A DNA stretch of 64,000 bases from Xanthomonas sp. 3793 (GCF_024806835.1 NZ_JANTYU010000008.1:1-64000), one strand, 5' to 3'. Positions 50,901-61,384 are shown, counted from the first letter of the stretch. Notes: generated from the letters alone by a model not told the origin. Numbers and translations are program-made.

Positions 50901-53900
50901 GCAACGCTGCGCATGTCGTGGCTGGAGGCGACCTGACCGTGCAGGCGCAGCAACTGGATAACGCATCTGCCGGCGTCCTGGCTGGCGAGGGCGCTGTGGC
51001 GCTGACCACGGTGGCGCAGCTCGCCAACGCAGGCCGCGTGCAAGCCGGCGGCGATGTACAGCTCACGTCGGCAGCGCTGGACCAAAGTGGCAGCGTCTCC
51101 GCGGGCAAGGCCTTGAATGTTGCGGTGGCTGGTACGCTGGACAACCGCGGTACCTTGGTCGCCAGGGATGCGCTGCTGGTCGATGCAGCAAGCTTGCGCA
51201 GCAGCGGCCAGCTTGGCAGCGAGCGTGCCGATGTCACGCTCACCAGCCAGGCGGACATGCAGTTGGACGGCGTGGTGGCTGCCGCGACCGCATTGCGCGC
51301 CAACGCCGGTGGCGACTTTCAGCAAGCCGGCACGCTCACTGCGCAGTCGCTTGCACTGCAGGCCGGCCGCGATCTGGCTGTCAATGGCGCCGTCCAGTCT
51401 GCCTCCACCCTGGATCTGCAGGCGCAGCGCACGCTCACGTTTAATGGGCAGGCATCGAGCACGGGCAACGTCGCGCTCTCAGGTGCAGCCATCACTACCG
51501 GCAGCGCAGCTGCGGTAAAGAGCGGCGCCGACATCACCCTGGACGGCAGCGCCATCGATAGCCGCGGTGCACTCGATGCAGCCGCCGATCTCAGCGTGCG
51601 CAGCGCAGGCGATCTTGCGCTGGGCGGTGTGGCCCAGGCCGGACGCGATGTCACCCTGGCGGCCGACGGTGCCTTGCGCAATTCCGCGCAAGTGATCGCC
51701 GCCCGCGATCTCGGCGTGCGTGCGGCCAGTGTCGACAATGCAGCCAATGCGACCCTGGGGGCATTGCGCGATCTGCGCCTGGATGTCGCCGGCACGCTGG
51801 AGAACAACGGCACCCTGCATGGCGAGCGTGGGCTTGCGCTGTCGACGGGCACGTTGCTGCAGCGTGGCCGCCTCTATAGCGGCGACGCGATTTCCATCGC
51901 ATCGACCGGAGCGTTCGAGAATGTCGGCCAACTGGTGTCCGGCAAGGACCTGACCATCGGGGCGGGCAACATCGTCAGCAACGGCCAGCTTGGCTCGGTG
52001 ACGGGCGCACTGACGCTGACCAGCCAGAACGCCATCGACCTGCGCGGCGTCGTGTCTGCTGCCACTGCTCTGCAGGCCAACGCGGCTGGCGACCTGCTGC
52101 AGACGGGCACCCTCAGTGCGCAAACCGTCAGCTTGCAGGCGGGGCGTGACCTCACTGCCGGCGGCACGCTGCAATCGGCCTCCACGCTGGATCTGCAGGC
52201 GCAGCGCGTGCTTGCCTTGAACGGCCAGGCGCAGGCGGGCAGTGCTGCCGCCCTGCGTGGCGGCAGCATCACAACCGGTGAGGCCGCCGTGCTGAAAGGC
52301 GCCGGCTTGATCACCCTGGACGGCGCAGCCATCGACAGTCGCGGCACGCTCGATGCGGGCAGCGATCTGCGCGTGAGCAGTACCGGTGGACTCGCCTTGG
52401 CAGGGGTGGCGCAAGCCAACCGCGATGTGGTGCTCAACGCCGCAGGTGGTCTCAGCAATGCGGCTCAGGTGATTGCAGGCCGCGATCTTTCGGTGCAGGC
52501 AGGCGCAGTGACCAACGCCGCGTCCGGCGCGCTGGCTGCCGAAGGCGTTGTCACGCTGACGACCGGTGCGCTGCAGAACGCCGGTAGCGTGCAGAGCGGT
52601 GGCGACCTTCGCATCACCGCAGCCAGCCTCGATCAAAGCGGTTCGGCAAATGCTGGCAAGGCGTTGACCGCCAGTGTCACCGGGTTGCTGGACAATCGCG
52701 GCAGCCTGATCGCCACCGACCGCCTGGTCGTGGATGCAGGCAACCTGCGCAGCAGCGGCCAGCTCGGCAGCCAGACAGCCAATGCCGATCTGACCAGCCG
52801 TGGCGAGATGACGCTGCAAGGCGTGGTTGCCGCTGCGACCACGTTGCAGGCAACCGCGGCTGGCGATCTGCAGCAAGGCGGCTCGCTGAAGGCACAGTCG
52901 GTTGCACTGCATGCTGGGCGCGACCTGGTCGCGGCAGGTACGTTGCAGTCCGGCTCTCAGCTGGACCTGCAGGCGCAGCGCACGCTCGCATTGAACGGAC
53001 AGGCGTCCAGCGTCGGCGATGCCACCCTGCGCGCTGCAACCATCAGCACGGCGCAAACGGCTGTGCTCCAGGCCGGTGGCGCAATCAGTCTGGATGGCGC
53101 GGCGATCGATAGCCGCGGCGCCCTCGATGCATCCACCGACTTGAACTTGCGTAGTACCGGCAACCTAGCCGTTGCCGGCGTTGCGCAAGCCGATCACGCA
53201 GTGGTGCTGAGCGCTGCCGGTACGCTGGCCAATGCAGCGCAGGTCGTTGCTGGTCAGAACCTGAGCGTCACCGCCGCCAGTGCAAGCAACACCGGTACCG
53301 GCGTATTGCTTGCGCAAGGCGATACCACGCTGACCATCGCAGGGTTGCTCGACAATGCCGGCGCGATACGCGCAGGCAATCTGCTGACGCTCGGCGTTGG
53401 CGCGCTGCGCCAGACCGGGCAGGCGTACGGCCTGCAGCGTCTGGGCCTGACAGCATCGGGGGCCGTGGACAATCGCGGTGATCTGATCGGCGGCAACGGC
53501 TTGCGCGTGGAGGCCGGGCAGCTGAGCAGCAGCGGTCAGCTGGGCAGCGAGCGCGGCGATGTCGCCGTGATCAGCCGCGGCAACCTGCAGCTGGACGGTA
53601 GTCTGGCTGCGGCTGGCGCCTTCTCGGCGCAGGCCGATGGCGCCTTGGCGCAAAGCGGCAGCCTGAGTGCGGGCAGCACTTTGGACCTGCACTCCAAGGG
53701 CGATCTCACGATTGCCGGACAGGTGTCGGGTCAACAGACCACGCTGACCAGCGATGCGGTGCTGCGCCAGCAAGGTGTCGTCAGTGGCGCAACAGTGGGT
53801 CTGCAAGGTGCACGTATCGAAAACACAGGACAGACCACTGCAGCCGGCAACCTGAGTCTGCGTGCCGGCGATATCAGCGTTGCCGGCACCGTGGGTGCGG

Positions 53901-56900
53901 GTATTGCGGCCGATGGCAATCTGGGGACGGGAAGCACCCTGAGCCTGGTCGCAGACCGCCAACTGGGCGTGTCCGGCAAGCTGCTGGCAGGAGGCAATCT
54001 GCTGCTGCAGGGCGGTCAGCTAGGCCTTGCCGGTGGCAACACGCGTGTCACTGGCAATGCGGTCCTAACGACTGCCGGAAGCCTCGATCATCGTGGCGCC
54101 GATCTGCTCGTGGGTGGCGGCTTGACCGTCCAGGCCGGCGGCACCATCGATAACAGCCGGCTCAATGCGGTGGGCGGTCAGATGCAGGCAGGCCAGCTCA
54201 GCATCGACGGTGGCAGTTTGAACAATGCCGGCGGTCGCCTGGTACAGAGCGGCGCCGGCCTGACCCGTGTCAGCATCGGCGGCGCCATCGACAACACCGC
54301 CGGCACCGTGGCGAGTAATGGTCAGGATCTGACCATCACGGCCGCAAGCCTGGAGAACGCGCAAGGACGAATCGAGCATGCCGGCGCCGGCAACCTGTCG
54401 GTCACCAGTCGTGGCGCGCTCGGTAACAGCAGTGGCCGCATCCTGACCCAGGGCCAGCTGACCCTCGGTGCCAGCGGAGGTTTGAACAATCAGGGCGGCA
54501 CCATCGCTGCGGCCGGCGATGCAACGTTGACGGCCGCTAGCCTCAACAACAATGGTGGCTCGGTCGCCACACGCGGCCTGAACGTACAGACGGGCGGTGC
54601 CACCGATAACCGTAACGGCCTGCTGCAAGCCAGCGGCGGCGCGCTGACGCTGCGTGCCGACAGCCTAAGTAATGCCGGCGGCCTCGTGCAGGCGGTTGCC
54701 AGCGGCGGGGCAGGCGGCGGCCTGCGTGTGGAACTCAACCGTGGCCTGGATAACGGCAACGGCGTCATCGGCGCCAGTACCGATGCGGTGATCACTGCGG
54801 AGAACATCAGCAGCACCGGCGGTAGCCTGCAAGCAGCACGCGACCTCAGCGTCACCGCGCGCGGCCAGTTGGACAATCACCAGGGCGGCAAGCTCAGTGC
54901 CGGCCGCGATCTCAATGTCGCCGTTACCGGAGCACTGCTCAACAGCGGCGGCCAGCTCGATGCCGGCAACACGCTCACCGCCTCCGGTGGGCGAATCGAC
55001 AATACGCAGGGCAGTATCGTCAACAACGGTGGCGGCCTGACCCGCATCACCACCGGCGGGGCCCTGACCAATACCAGCGGCAATCTCGGCGGGCGCGGCA
55101 GCGTGGTGATCGATGCGGCCAACATCGCCAACAACAGCGGCCAGCTGGTGGCCGGCGGCGATCTGATCGCCAACACCAATGGCTTGAACAACCAGGGCGG
55201 CAATATCTATGCCGGCGCGAGCTTCCTGCTGCAGCGCGCAGGCGCCACGCTGGACAACCAGAACGGCAGGATCAAGGCCGAGCAGGCGGTCCGCCTGAAT
55301 CTGCAGACTTTGAACAACGCGGGCGGCCAGATCGGTGCCGGCAGCGCGATCGGCGGTGCCGGCGATGTAGTGATCGATACAGTCGGCTTCGACGGTGGTG
55401 GCAGCATCCTGGCGCAGAACCTGCTGGATCTGACCTTGCGCAGCGACTATACGCATCGCGCCGGCGCAGACCTGGTCAGCAATGGCGATTTCAACCTGCG
55501 CGTGGGCGGCAACCTCGTCAACGAAGCCACGCTCAAGGCCGCCCGTCGCCTGGATATCACCGCCAGCAGCATCGCCAACCGCGCCGGCGCCAACATCCTG
55601 TCCAACGACACCCGCCTCAATGGCGGCAATGCCATCGACAACGCCGGCAGTATCTCCGGTAACGGCGCGTTGTCGCTTGTCGCCAACAGCATCTACAACA
55701 CCGGCAGCATCGTCGGCGGCAACGTCTCGGTGAATACCGGCACCCTGGTCAACGGCGCGGACTTTGGCGGTGCGACGGGCAATGCTGCCTATGGCTCGGC
55801 CTTGCTCGGCTCCACCGGCAACATGAACCTGATCGTGCGCGACCAGCTGCTCAACCGCGACGCGCGCATCTTCAGCCTGGGCAATATCGCCATCGGCGGC
55901 GCGCAGGATGGAGGCGGTACCTTGGTGTCGCGTACGGGTGTGGTGAACAACCTGTCGGGCAGCATCGAGGCGGATGGGAGCATCTTGATTGCGGCCAACC
56001 AGCTGAATAATCGGCGGCGGGTGATCAATACGACCAGCGTGTCGACCGATCCTGGTAGCGACGATGTTTACTCGGGTGGCGAGCTTGTCGAAGGCAAAAC
56101 GATCCGGAATCTGCAGGGTGCGCGGGCGCCTTATCCCTACACAGGACTGGCACCTGGTATTTATCGCAACTATCAGGTGATCCAGCAGGAGCAGCTGTCA
56201 TCCGCAAGCGCGGAGGGGAAAATTGCAGCAGGCGGAAACATCTTGCTGTCGGGCAGTGTCACAAATAATGCGTCGACCATCGCTGCTGCCGGCCTGTTCG
56301 CGGCCAATCAGCGAGGTCTTGGGGGGCTCTCGGATGCGATGATCAATGGTGGTGAGCAACTGCTCAACCAGGCGCTCGCACTGAATCAGGTGGTTCGACA
56401 AAGCGATGTGGAACACATCGTCACCGCGATCACCAACGACTGCATGCAGCCGGTCGGACAGAAGGTCGTTTGCTACTACGAGGAAGAGGACCAGAGGCTC
56501 AGCTCTTCAACGACGAGTAACAGCTATATCGCCCTAGGCGCCAGCATGACCGGCAACCAAGGCGTCAGCATCAACGGCGCTAACATCAGCAACGGCGCTG
56601 TCGGTAGCGATGGGCGTGCGGTCAGCGGCGCGTCGCTGGCCGCAGTCGGTGGTCAGGGTGGACTCAGCGGCCGTGGCAGGCAGACTGCTGGAAGCGTCGG
56701 TGGCCAGACGGTCGTCGGTCGTGCGAACGGGGGCGCGGACAGCATCCGTGTTGCCACCGGCACCGCTGGTAATGCAGGTGCTCAGGTCGGAGCCAACACG
56801 CAGGACGCCACGCTCGCCACGTCAGGCGGCATCGTCAAGATGTCGGTCGCACCGGTCATGTCCAACGACAGCGGCCTGGTACGCAGTACCGTCGATCAGA

Positions 56901-59900
56901 CAAACGTGCAACCCACCGCAGCTGGTACCGGTGTCACGGCAGGTGCGAACGAAACCCGCACGCGTGTCGACCCCGCCACCATTCCGGTCGCTAATGTCGT
57001 TGGCGGTGGCCAGACCTCGCTGACGCAGATCGATCTGCCTATCGGCGGCTTGTATCGCCTGTCCAATGGCACGGCGACTGACCGCACGGCGATGGGTCGT
57101 GCGGCAACCGGCCTCGGTGGCATCAACGCCTGGCGCAGCAACGGCCCGGGCCGTCGTTACCTGATCGAGACCGATCCGCGCTTCGTCAACTACGACAACT
57201 TCATCAGCAGCGACTTCCTGCTGGATAAGCTGGGCGTGGACCCGGAGTGGACCCAGACCCGGCTGGGCGACGGCTTCTACGAACAGCGCCTGGTGCTGGA
57301 CCAGATCACCCAGCTCACCGGTCGTCGCTACCTGGGCAACTACGCCGATGGCGTGGCGCAGTACCGCGCCTTGCTCGAGTCCGGCGTGGCTGCTGCAGGC
57401 CAACTGCAATTGAGCATGGGCGTGGGCCTCACCGCCGCGCAGGCCGCCGCGCTCACGCAAGACATCGTGTGGATGGTCGAACAGGACTACCAGGGCCAGA
57501 AGGTGCTGGTGCCGGTGGTCTACCTGGCCTCCAACTCGCTGCAGCTGCGTGGCAACGGCGCCTTGATCGCCGGCGGCAACGTCGAGCTCAACGCGATCAA
57601 CGCCATGAGCAACCAGGGCGTCATCGCCGGTGCCGATGTCAGCGTCACCGCCGGCAACCTGCTCAACCAGGGCCGTATCAGCGGCACCGGCACCGTGGCA
57701 TTGGAAGCGCGCAACGACCTGCTCAACCAGGGCCAGATCGAGGGTCGCGATGTTGGGCTGGCGGCCGGTAACAATCTGGTCAGCGAAGCGGCCAAGGCCA
57801 TCAACGGCGTCGGCATCCTGTCCGGCATCAGCGCCAGCAATACCCTGCAGCTATTCGCCGGCAACGACATGACCCTGACTGGCACCCGCGTGCAGGCCGG
57901 CGGCAGTGCGGCGCTGATTGCAGGCAATAATCTGAGCCTCACGCCCAGCGCGTTGCGCAACGACAATGGCCTGCTGCGTGGCGGCGATGCCGTGTCACTC
58001 GTCACGGGTAAAGACCTGATCGTCTCCGCAGGCAACGACCTGCAATTGCATGGCGTCAGCATCAACGCGGGCGGCAGCGCCGCCTTGCAGGCAGGCAACA
58101 ATCTTTCGCTGACCCCGACCACCGGTCTGGACGGCAAGGTCGCCACCCGCACCAGCATCAGCACCGGCGACAGCCTGCAGCTGACCGCCGGCAACGACCT
58201 GACCATTCGCCAGGCCGAGGTGAAGGCGGGCGGTGATCTGATCGCTGCAGCGGGCAACAACCTCAATGTCGAGTCGGTGCTCAACGACAGCGAGACCAAC
58301 AGCTACAACTCGCGCAATGGCAAGACCCGTGTCACTACCACGACCACTACGCAAACCATCGACCAACAGGCGCTCACTGCCGGCGGCAACCTGATCCTCA
58401 GCGCCGGCAATGACGTCAACCTGGTCGCTGCCAAGCTGGACGCCGGCAAGGGTTTGGGCATCAGCGCCGGCAACGACATCAACGCCAGCACGCTGACCAC
58501 GGTGGACACCAGCGATGTCCTGGAAACGCGCAAGCGCTTCAAGCAAACCACCGCTACCCGCGACGAAACCGTCCACGGCACCGAGTTGAGTGCCGGTGGC
58601 AACCTCGCCATGCAGGCGGGCAACGACATCACCCTGACCGCCGCATCGGCCGCCACCAAGGACGGCGGCATCACCCTGGCCGCCGGCAACGACGTCAACC
58701 TGCTCGCCGCCAGCGAGCAGCACGACGCCGTGCAGGACATGACCAAGAAGAAGAAGGGCACGTTCTCCAGCAAGACCACGACCACGCATGATGAGTGGCA
58801 CGACAACGTGGCGGTCACCACCACGCTCAGTGGCGACACGGTGCAGATCGCGGCGGGTAACGACTTGCTGTCGCAGGGTGCACAGGTCGCCAGCACCGGC
58901 GATGTGGTGTTGGCCGCTGGCAACAACCTCACGTTGGACACGGCGCAGAACACGCACAGCGAGGAACACGAAAAGACCGTCAAGAAGTCCGGTCTATACG
59001 GCGGTGGCGGATTCAGCGTCGCCCTGGGTGTCACCAAGAAAACCGATGGTCTGGACGTTACCGAGGTCACCAACACCGGCAGCCTGGTCGGCAGCACTGA
59101 CGGCGCGGTGACGATGACTGCCGGCAACAAGGTGGCCATTACCGGTAGCGATGTGCTGAGTGCCACTAGCACCACCATCGTGGGCAAGGACGTCACCATT
59201 GCTGCAGCGGAAAACACCGTAGATACGGTGCAGACGTCCAAGCAGCAGAGTGCGGGCATTACGTTGGGATTGACCGGTGGAGTAGTGGCTGCGGCGGAAG
59301 CGGCCTATAGCGCGACCAAACGTGGTTCGGAGGTAGAAGACGACCGTCTAAAGGCACTTTATGCCGCCAAGGCGGGATATGCAGTCAGCGATGGCGTGGC
59401 CGAGTATCAGGCAGCTGCGGCCGCTGGCAGCAGTATGGGGGGCGTGAGTCTACGCATCGGGATCGGCGCTAGCAGTGCGTCGAGCAAGACGACCACGCAT
59501 GAGGAAACCACTGGCGGTAGCCGCATCCTGAGCGGTGGCAACGTCACCATCGCAGCGACCGGCGGCGACCTGAATGTCATCGGTAGCAAGATCAATGGTG
59601 AAAACGTCGCGCTCTCGGCAGCGAACGATCTGAACTTGCTGAGCAATTTGGAGACCAACACCAACAAGTCGGAGAACAAGAACGCCGGTGGCGAGATTGG
59701 TGTAAGCGTTGGTACAACGACGGGTGTGTATCTGACTGCTTATGCGGGTAAAGGCAGCGCCAAGGGCAATAGCGACGTGCACGCTGAGAGCGTGGTGACC
59801 GCCAACGACAGGTTGACGTTGATCAGTGGCAACGACACCACGATCAAGGGCGCACAAGCAATCGGCGACAAAGTACTGGCCGATGTTGGCGGTGACCTGC

Positions 59901-61384
59901 TGATCCAAAGTGAGCAAGACACCAGCGACTACAAGAGCAAGCAGCAGCAGGCGGGCATGACGTTGGTGTGGGGCTTTAGTGGAAGTAGCGCGAACTACAG
60001 TCAGCAGAAGGTCAATAACAGCTACACGAGTGTTAATGAGCAAAGTGGAATTCAAGCCGGGAATGGCGGATTTTATATTAAGGTGGGCGCAGATACAAAA
60101 CTGGTTGGTGGCGCTATTGCAAGCAAGGGTGATGAGGCGCTTAATCGGTTGTCAACCAATGGCCTGGTTGTTGAGAATATTGATAATATTTCAAAGGGGA
60201 ATGCTTCTGGATTGGCGTTGTCCGCGGATTCAGAAATTTTAAGTGGCAGTAAATATGCTGCAGCCAAAGGGATTGTGAGTAACATGCTGGGTGATGGGAG
60301 TGCGAAAGAAAATCACTCAAGTAGTACGCACAGTAGTGTCGCTGCAGGATTTATTGATGTGCGTAATGGTGACTACTCAGGATTGCATGCTTTGGATAGG
60401 AGTTCTTTAGGTCTGAGTGATGTCGGCCTGGAGAAGGTAGACACCGCTGATCTGCAAGAGCGAGTTGAATTTAAGCAGCAAGCAAAAAAGCTGGTCTATG
60501 ATCAAGCGGTTAAATATACAGACGAAGCTTATAAGACTATGTTTTTAAAAGAGGCAAAAGTCTATGTGGTTGAAAAAGACGAAAATGGAAAGCTGCTCGA
60601 TCCGCGAGAATTAAGTCTTGATGAGAAGTATAATTTAGAGCCATCTGCTGATGGAATGGTGCACATAGCTGACAATGGAATAAATAACGTCCTTAGTGGT
60701 GCTAACAAATATGCGAATCAACATTCTTCAGCTGATGGTCCTCAATATTTTGTGCACTTTCCAAAGGCAAGTGATGCTTTCTCTGAAATCTTAATTGCTG
60801 GCTACCAGAAATATATGGAAAGTGATTTTCTTGGCTTGGCTAATGCTACTGAAGTGACTCGTGGCTATATGCTGCAGTACGGTCAAGAGGGCTTGGTTCT
60901 TGATGCCCATAGTCGTGGTTCACTAACGGTTGGGAATGCAATGGAATCCCTTGATAATTTACCTGGTTCTTCTGGGCTGCTTCGGGAGACAAAAATTAAC
61001 TTCATTGGGCCTGCTTATAATGCGGGGGCGGCAGATCATTTATTGGGTTATTTGCAGAATCGTGATTCATTGCCAAATCCCCAAGATGCTGTTCTTACAC
61101 TTCAAAATCATTCCAATGATTTTGTTGGAATATTCAGTGGGCTAAATCCTGTTACCGGAGGTGTAACTCCTCAAGGTGGAAATTCACTCTGGGAACTCCT
61201 TAGAGTCATGGGTGGTAAAAATACTCCACATAATTGTTATGGTGCAGCTCCGGCGGAATGTTCGCCACTCTGGGTTGGATCGCCGGAAAATCGTTCCGTG
61301 CCCATTCCTATTAACAAAGTTCCAACTACCGGCATCGATAATTTTATACGGAAAATTGAGATTTTAAGAGGGTCTCTAAAATGA
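47927..61384 (+). CDS. fhaB: FhaB/CdiA-like giant exoprotein with C-terminal hydrolase-like toxin domain
   Basis: 4,485 residues, the TpsA partner. Extended signal peptide (residues 1-37, ending TSFPAWA), then the TPS secretion domain with NPNGI at 147-151. A long beta-helix follows, including about six tandem copies of a 255-259-residue unit (48.9-53.5 kb). Residues about 3078-3200 (YLIETDPRF, RLGDGFYEQRL, LTGRRYLG) form the conserved mid-protein domain of CdiA proteins, and Fil_haemagg_2 repeats (AGNNLSL, AGNDLTI) extend to about 3900. From about 4040 the DNA becomes AT-rich; the tail carries HSRG (Ser4329), SNDF (Asp4398) and PHNCYG (His4435), a plausible serine-hydrolase triad. ATG 47927 fits the signal peptide. 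A lipoprotein gene overlaps the stop. Confidence 0.92.
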   Translation: MDTETMNLRGYLAEQSKRALALLLCCTVTWTSFPAWAQVAPTPNPGGQTPGQQVAANGVPVVDIVAPNARGISHNRYSNFNVGPNGLILNNSAQISKTELGGYVAGNNNLQRSGSASLILNEVTSATSRLQGYTEIAGAKAQLVIANPNGISCDGCGFLNTSRVTLTTGTPNLSGDGALNGFTITGGALSIGSNGLDAFNVDRLDLLSRQLSVNGSIWTKELVASAGAGRVNYDGMLLDVLPGTDGAAPSIGIDVAQLGGMYADRIRLIATEAGVGVVSRGTLAAQSGDLQIDSAGQVSLSGTAVARDGLTVRAAGDLDQRGVLGSQQGDVSLRGAQLRLAGDLVAAGALTAQASGTLRHAGRSSAGSIRLFGSELNADGSLHSTGALELGADGLLRSGGVAYGGAGADLRAASIALSGTLQSGGAIALNANTIDAVGTLDAATALRVIGNGDVRMGGLAQAGQGAQVQAGGRLGLQGQLVAADAVALSAGAIDLAQRAAVSAGADLDLRSAAALNNAGSVYAGRDLRLQAGSVVTAGSMTAARDAQVVVAGDLVNSGTVVAGNALTVDAAQLDSRGDIGSQRGETTLRARGGIALGGNTVAGGALAVDAGSAAQLAGAVNAASVTLRSGGNAEVSGSLQTARGDVAMVAGGELVNDALVSAAGAIDLQADGALRQRGQLRSAGALQLGGDTVEHDGVIDAGADLRIASATDLALNGTLQSAGTTTLQAGNALENRASVVANGSLQVDAASLRNAQGAAFSSNADAVVRTRGALDNAGSLYAASALQLAAGTLLQSGRIGTGNTLTATVDGTFDNTGNVVARNALQIDAGSLRSDGQLGSEAGSVRLASLGDMRLQGVTAAATALQASAGGDLQQAGALTGQSVALMAGRDLTAAGTVQASMLDLQAQRALTFAAQGQVHGDASLRASSVTTRQDAVLQTGGALTLEGGTVDSRGTLDAGGDLQIRSQGDLALAGVAQGGRDVHLTAANAVRNAAHVVAGGDLTVQAQQLDNASAGVLAGEGAVALTTVAQLANAGRVQAGGDVQLTSAALDQSGSVSAGKALNVAVAGTLDNRGTLVARDALLVDAASLRSSGQLGSERADVTLTSQADMQLDGVVAAATALRANAGGDFQQAGTLTAQSLALQAGRDLAVNGAVQSASTLDLQAQRTLTFNGQASSTGNVALSGAAITTGSAAAVKSGADITLDGSAIDSRGALDAAADLSVRSAGDLALGGVAQAGRDVTLAADGALRNSAQVIAARDLGVRAASVDNAANATLGALRDLRLDVAGTLENNGTLHGERGLALSTGTLLQRGRLYSGDAISIASTGAFENVGQLVSGKDLTIGAGNIVSNGQLGSVTGALTLTSQNAIDLRGVVSAATALQANAAGDLLQTGTLSAQTVSLQAGRDLTAGGTLQSASTLDLQAQRVLALNGQAQAGSAAALRGGSITTGEAAVLKGAGLITLDGAAIDSRGTLDAGSDLRVSSTGGLALAGVAQANRDVVLNAAGGLSNAAQVIAGRDLSVQAGAVTNAASGALAAEGVVTLTTGALQNAGSVQSGGDLRITAASLDQSGSANAGKALTASVTGLLDNRGSLIATDRLVVDAGNLRSSGQLGSQTANADLTSRGEMTLQGVVAAATTLQATAAGDLQQGGSLKAQSVALHAGRDLVAAGTLQSGSQLDLQAQRTLALNGQASSVGDATLRAATISTAQTAVLQAGGAISLDGAAIDSRGALDASTDLNLRSTGNLAVAGVAQADHAVVLSAAGTLANAAQVVAGQNLSVTAASASNTGTGVLLAQGDTTLTIAGLLDNAGAIRAGNLLTLGVGALRQTGQAYGLQRLGLTASGAVDNRGDLIGGNGLRVEAGQLSSSGQLGSERGDVAVISRGNLQLDGSLAAAGAFSAQADGALAQSGSLSAGSTLDLHSKGDLTIAGQVSGQQTTLTSDAVLRQQGVVSGATVGLQGARIENTGQTTAAGNLSLRAGDISVAGTVGAGIAADGNLGTGSTLSLVADRQLGVSGKLLAGGNLLLQGGQLGLAGGNTRVTGNAVLTTAGSLDHRGADLLVGGGLTVQAGGTIDNSRLNAVGGQMQAGQLSIDGGSLNNAGGRLVQSGAGLTRVSIGGAIDNTAGTVASNGQDLTITAASLENAQGRIEHAGAGNLSVTSRGALGNSSGRILTQGQLTLGASGGLNNQGGTIAAAGDATLTAASLNNNGGSVATRGLNVQTGGATDNRNGLLQASGGALTLRADSLSNAGGLVQAVASGGAGGGLRVELNRGLDNGNGVIGASTDAVITAENISSTGGSLQAARDLSVTARGQLDNHQGGKLSAGRDLNVAVTGALLNSGGQLDAGNTLTASGGRIDNTQGSIVNNGGGLTRITTGGALTNTSGNLGGRGSVVIDAANIANNSGQLVAGGDLIANTNGLNNQGGNIYAGASFLLQRAGATLDNQNGRIKAEQAVRLNLQTLNNAGGQIGAGSAIGGAGDVVIDTVGFDGGGSILAQNLLDLTLRSDYTHRAGADLVSNGDFNLRVGGNLVNEATLKAARRLDITASSIANRAGANILSNDTRLNGGNAIDNAGSISGNGALSLVANSIYNTGSIVGGNVSVNTGTLVNGADFGGATGNAAYGSALLGSTGNMNLIVRDQLLNRDARIFSLGNIAIGGAQDGGGTLVSRTGVVNNLSGSIEADGSILIAANQLNNRRRVINTTSVSTDPGSDDVYSGGELVEGKTIRNLQGARAPYPYTGLAPGIYRNYQVIQQEQLSSASAEGKIAAGGNILLSGSVTNNASTIAAAGLFAANQRGLGGLSDAMINGGEQLLNQALALNQVVRQSDVEHIVTAITNDCMQPVGQKVVCYYEEEDQRLSSSTTSNSYIALGASMTGNQGVSINGANISNGAVGSDGRAVSGASLAAVGGQGGLSGRGRQTAGSVGGQTVVGRANGGADSIRVATGTAGNAGAQVGANTQDATLATSGGIVKMSVAPVMSNDSGLVRSTVDQTNVQPTAAGTGVTAGANETRTRVDPATIPVANVVGGGQTSLTQIDLPIGGLYRLSNGTATDRTAMGRAATGLGGINAWRSNGPGRRYLIETDPRFVNYDNFISSDFLLDKLGVDPEWTQTRLGDGFYEQRLVLDQITQLTGRRYLGNYADGVAQYRALLESGVAAAGQLQLSMGVGLTAAQAAALTQDIVWMVEQDYQGQKVLVPVVYLASNSLQLRGNGALIAGGNVELNAINAMSNQGVIAGADVSVTAGNLLNQGRISGTGTVALEARNDLLNQGQIEGRDVGLAAGNNLVSEAAKAINGVGILSGISASNTLQLFAGNDMTLTGTRVQAGGSAALIAGNNLSLTPSALRNDNGLLRGGDAVSLVTGKDLIVSAGNDLQLHGVSINAGGSAALQAGNNLSLTPTTGLDGKVATRTSISTGDSLQLTAGNDLTIRQAEVKAGGDLIAAAGNNLNVESVLNDSETNSYNSRNGKTRVTTTTTTQTIDQQALTAGGNLILSAGNDVNLVAAKLDAGKGLGISAGNDINASTLTTVDTSDVLETRKRFKQTTATRDETVHGTELSAGGNLAMQAGNDITLTAASAATKDGGITLAAGNDVNLLAASEQHDAVQDMTKKKKGTFSSKTTTTHDEWHDNVAVTTTLSGDTVQIAAGNDLLSQGAQVASTGDVVLAAGNNLTLDTAQNTHSEEHEKTVKKSGLYGGGGFSVALGVTKKTDGLDVTEVTNTGSLVGSTDGAVTMTAGNKVAITGSDVLSATSTTIVGKDVTIAAAENTVDTVQTSKQQSAGITLGLTGGVVAAAEAAYSATKRGSEVEDDRLKALYAAKAGYAVSDGVAEYQAAAAAGSSMGGVSLRIGIGASSASSKTTTHEETTGGSRILSGGNVTIAATGGDLNVIGSKINGENVALSAANDLNLLSNLETNTNKSENKNAGGEIGVSVGTTTGVYLTAYAGKGSAKGNSDVHAESVVTANDRLTLISGNDTTIKGAQAIGDKVLADVGGDLLIQSEQDTSDYKSKQQQAGMTLVWGFSGSSANYSQQKVNNSYTSVNEQSGIQAGNGGFYIKVGADTKLVGGAIASKGDEALNRLSTNGLVVENIDNISKGNASGLALSADSEILSGSKYAAAKGIVSNMLGDGSAKENHSSSTHSSVAAGFIDVRNGDYSGLHALDRSSLGLSDVGLEKVDTADLQERVEFKQQAKKLVYDQAVKYTDEAYKTMFLKEAKVYVVEKDENGKLLDPRELSLDEKYNLEPSADGMVHIADNGINNVLSGANKYANQHSSADGPQYFVHFPKASDAFSEILIAGYQKYMESDFLGLANATEVTRGYMLQYGQEGLVLDAHSRGSLTVGNAMESLDNLPGSSGLLRETKINFIGPAYNAGAADHLLGYLQNRDSLPNPQDAVLTLQNHSNDFVGIFSGLNPVTGGVTPQGGNSLWELLRVMGGKNTPHNCYGAAPAECSPLWVGSPENRSVPIPINKVPTTGIDNFIRKIEILRGSLK
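48890..53540 (+). repeat. Tandem super-repeats of 765-777 bp inside fhaB
   Basis: A marker segment whose product varies around SSGQLGSE recurs at 48890, 49655, 50432, 51206, 51983, 52757 and 53534, giving steps of 765, 777, 774, 777, 774 and 777 bp, all multiples of three. Between the markers the same order of phrases appears (AAATALQA, LDLQAQR, SRGTLDA, GVAQA, LDNRG). Confidence 0.85.

Noticed and set aside
48890..53540. Regularly spaced repeats that could suggest a CRISPR array
   Set aside because: The period is 765-777 bp, in frame, and inside a coding sequence; no short direct repeats with unique spacers are seen.
60150..60190. VENI in the FhaB tail as the VENN motif of CdiA proteins
   Set aside because: The motif is not exact and lacks the surrounding pretoxin-VENN domain features; the border is better defined by composition.
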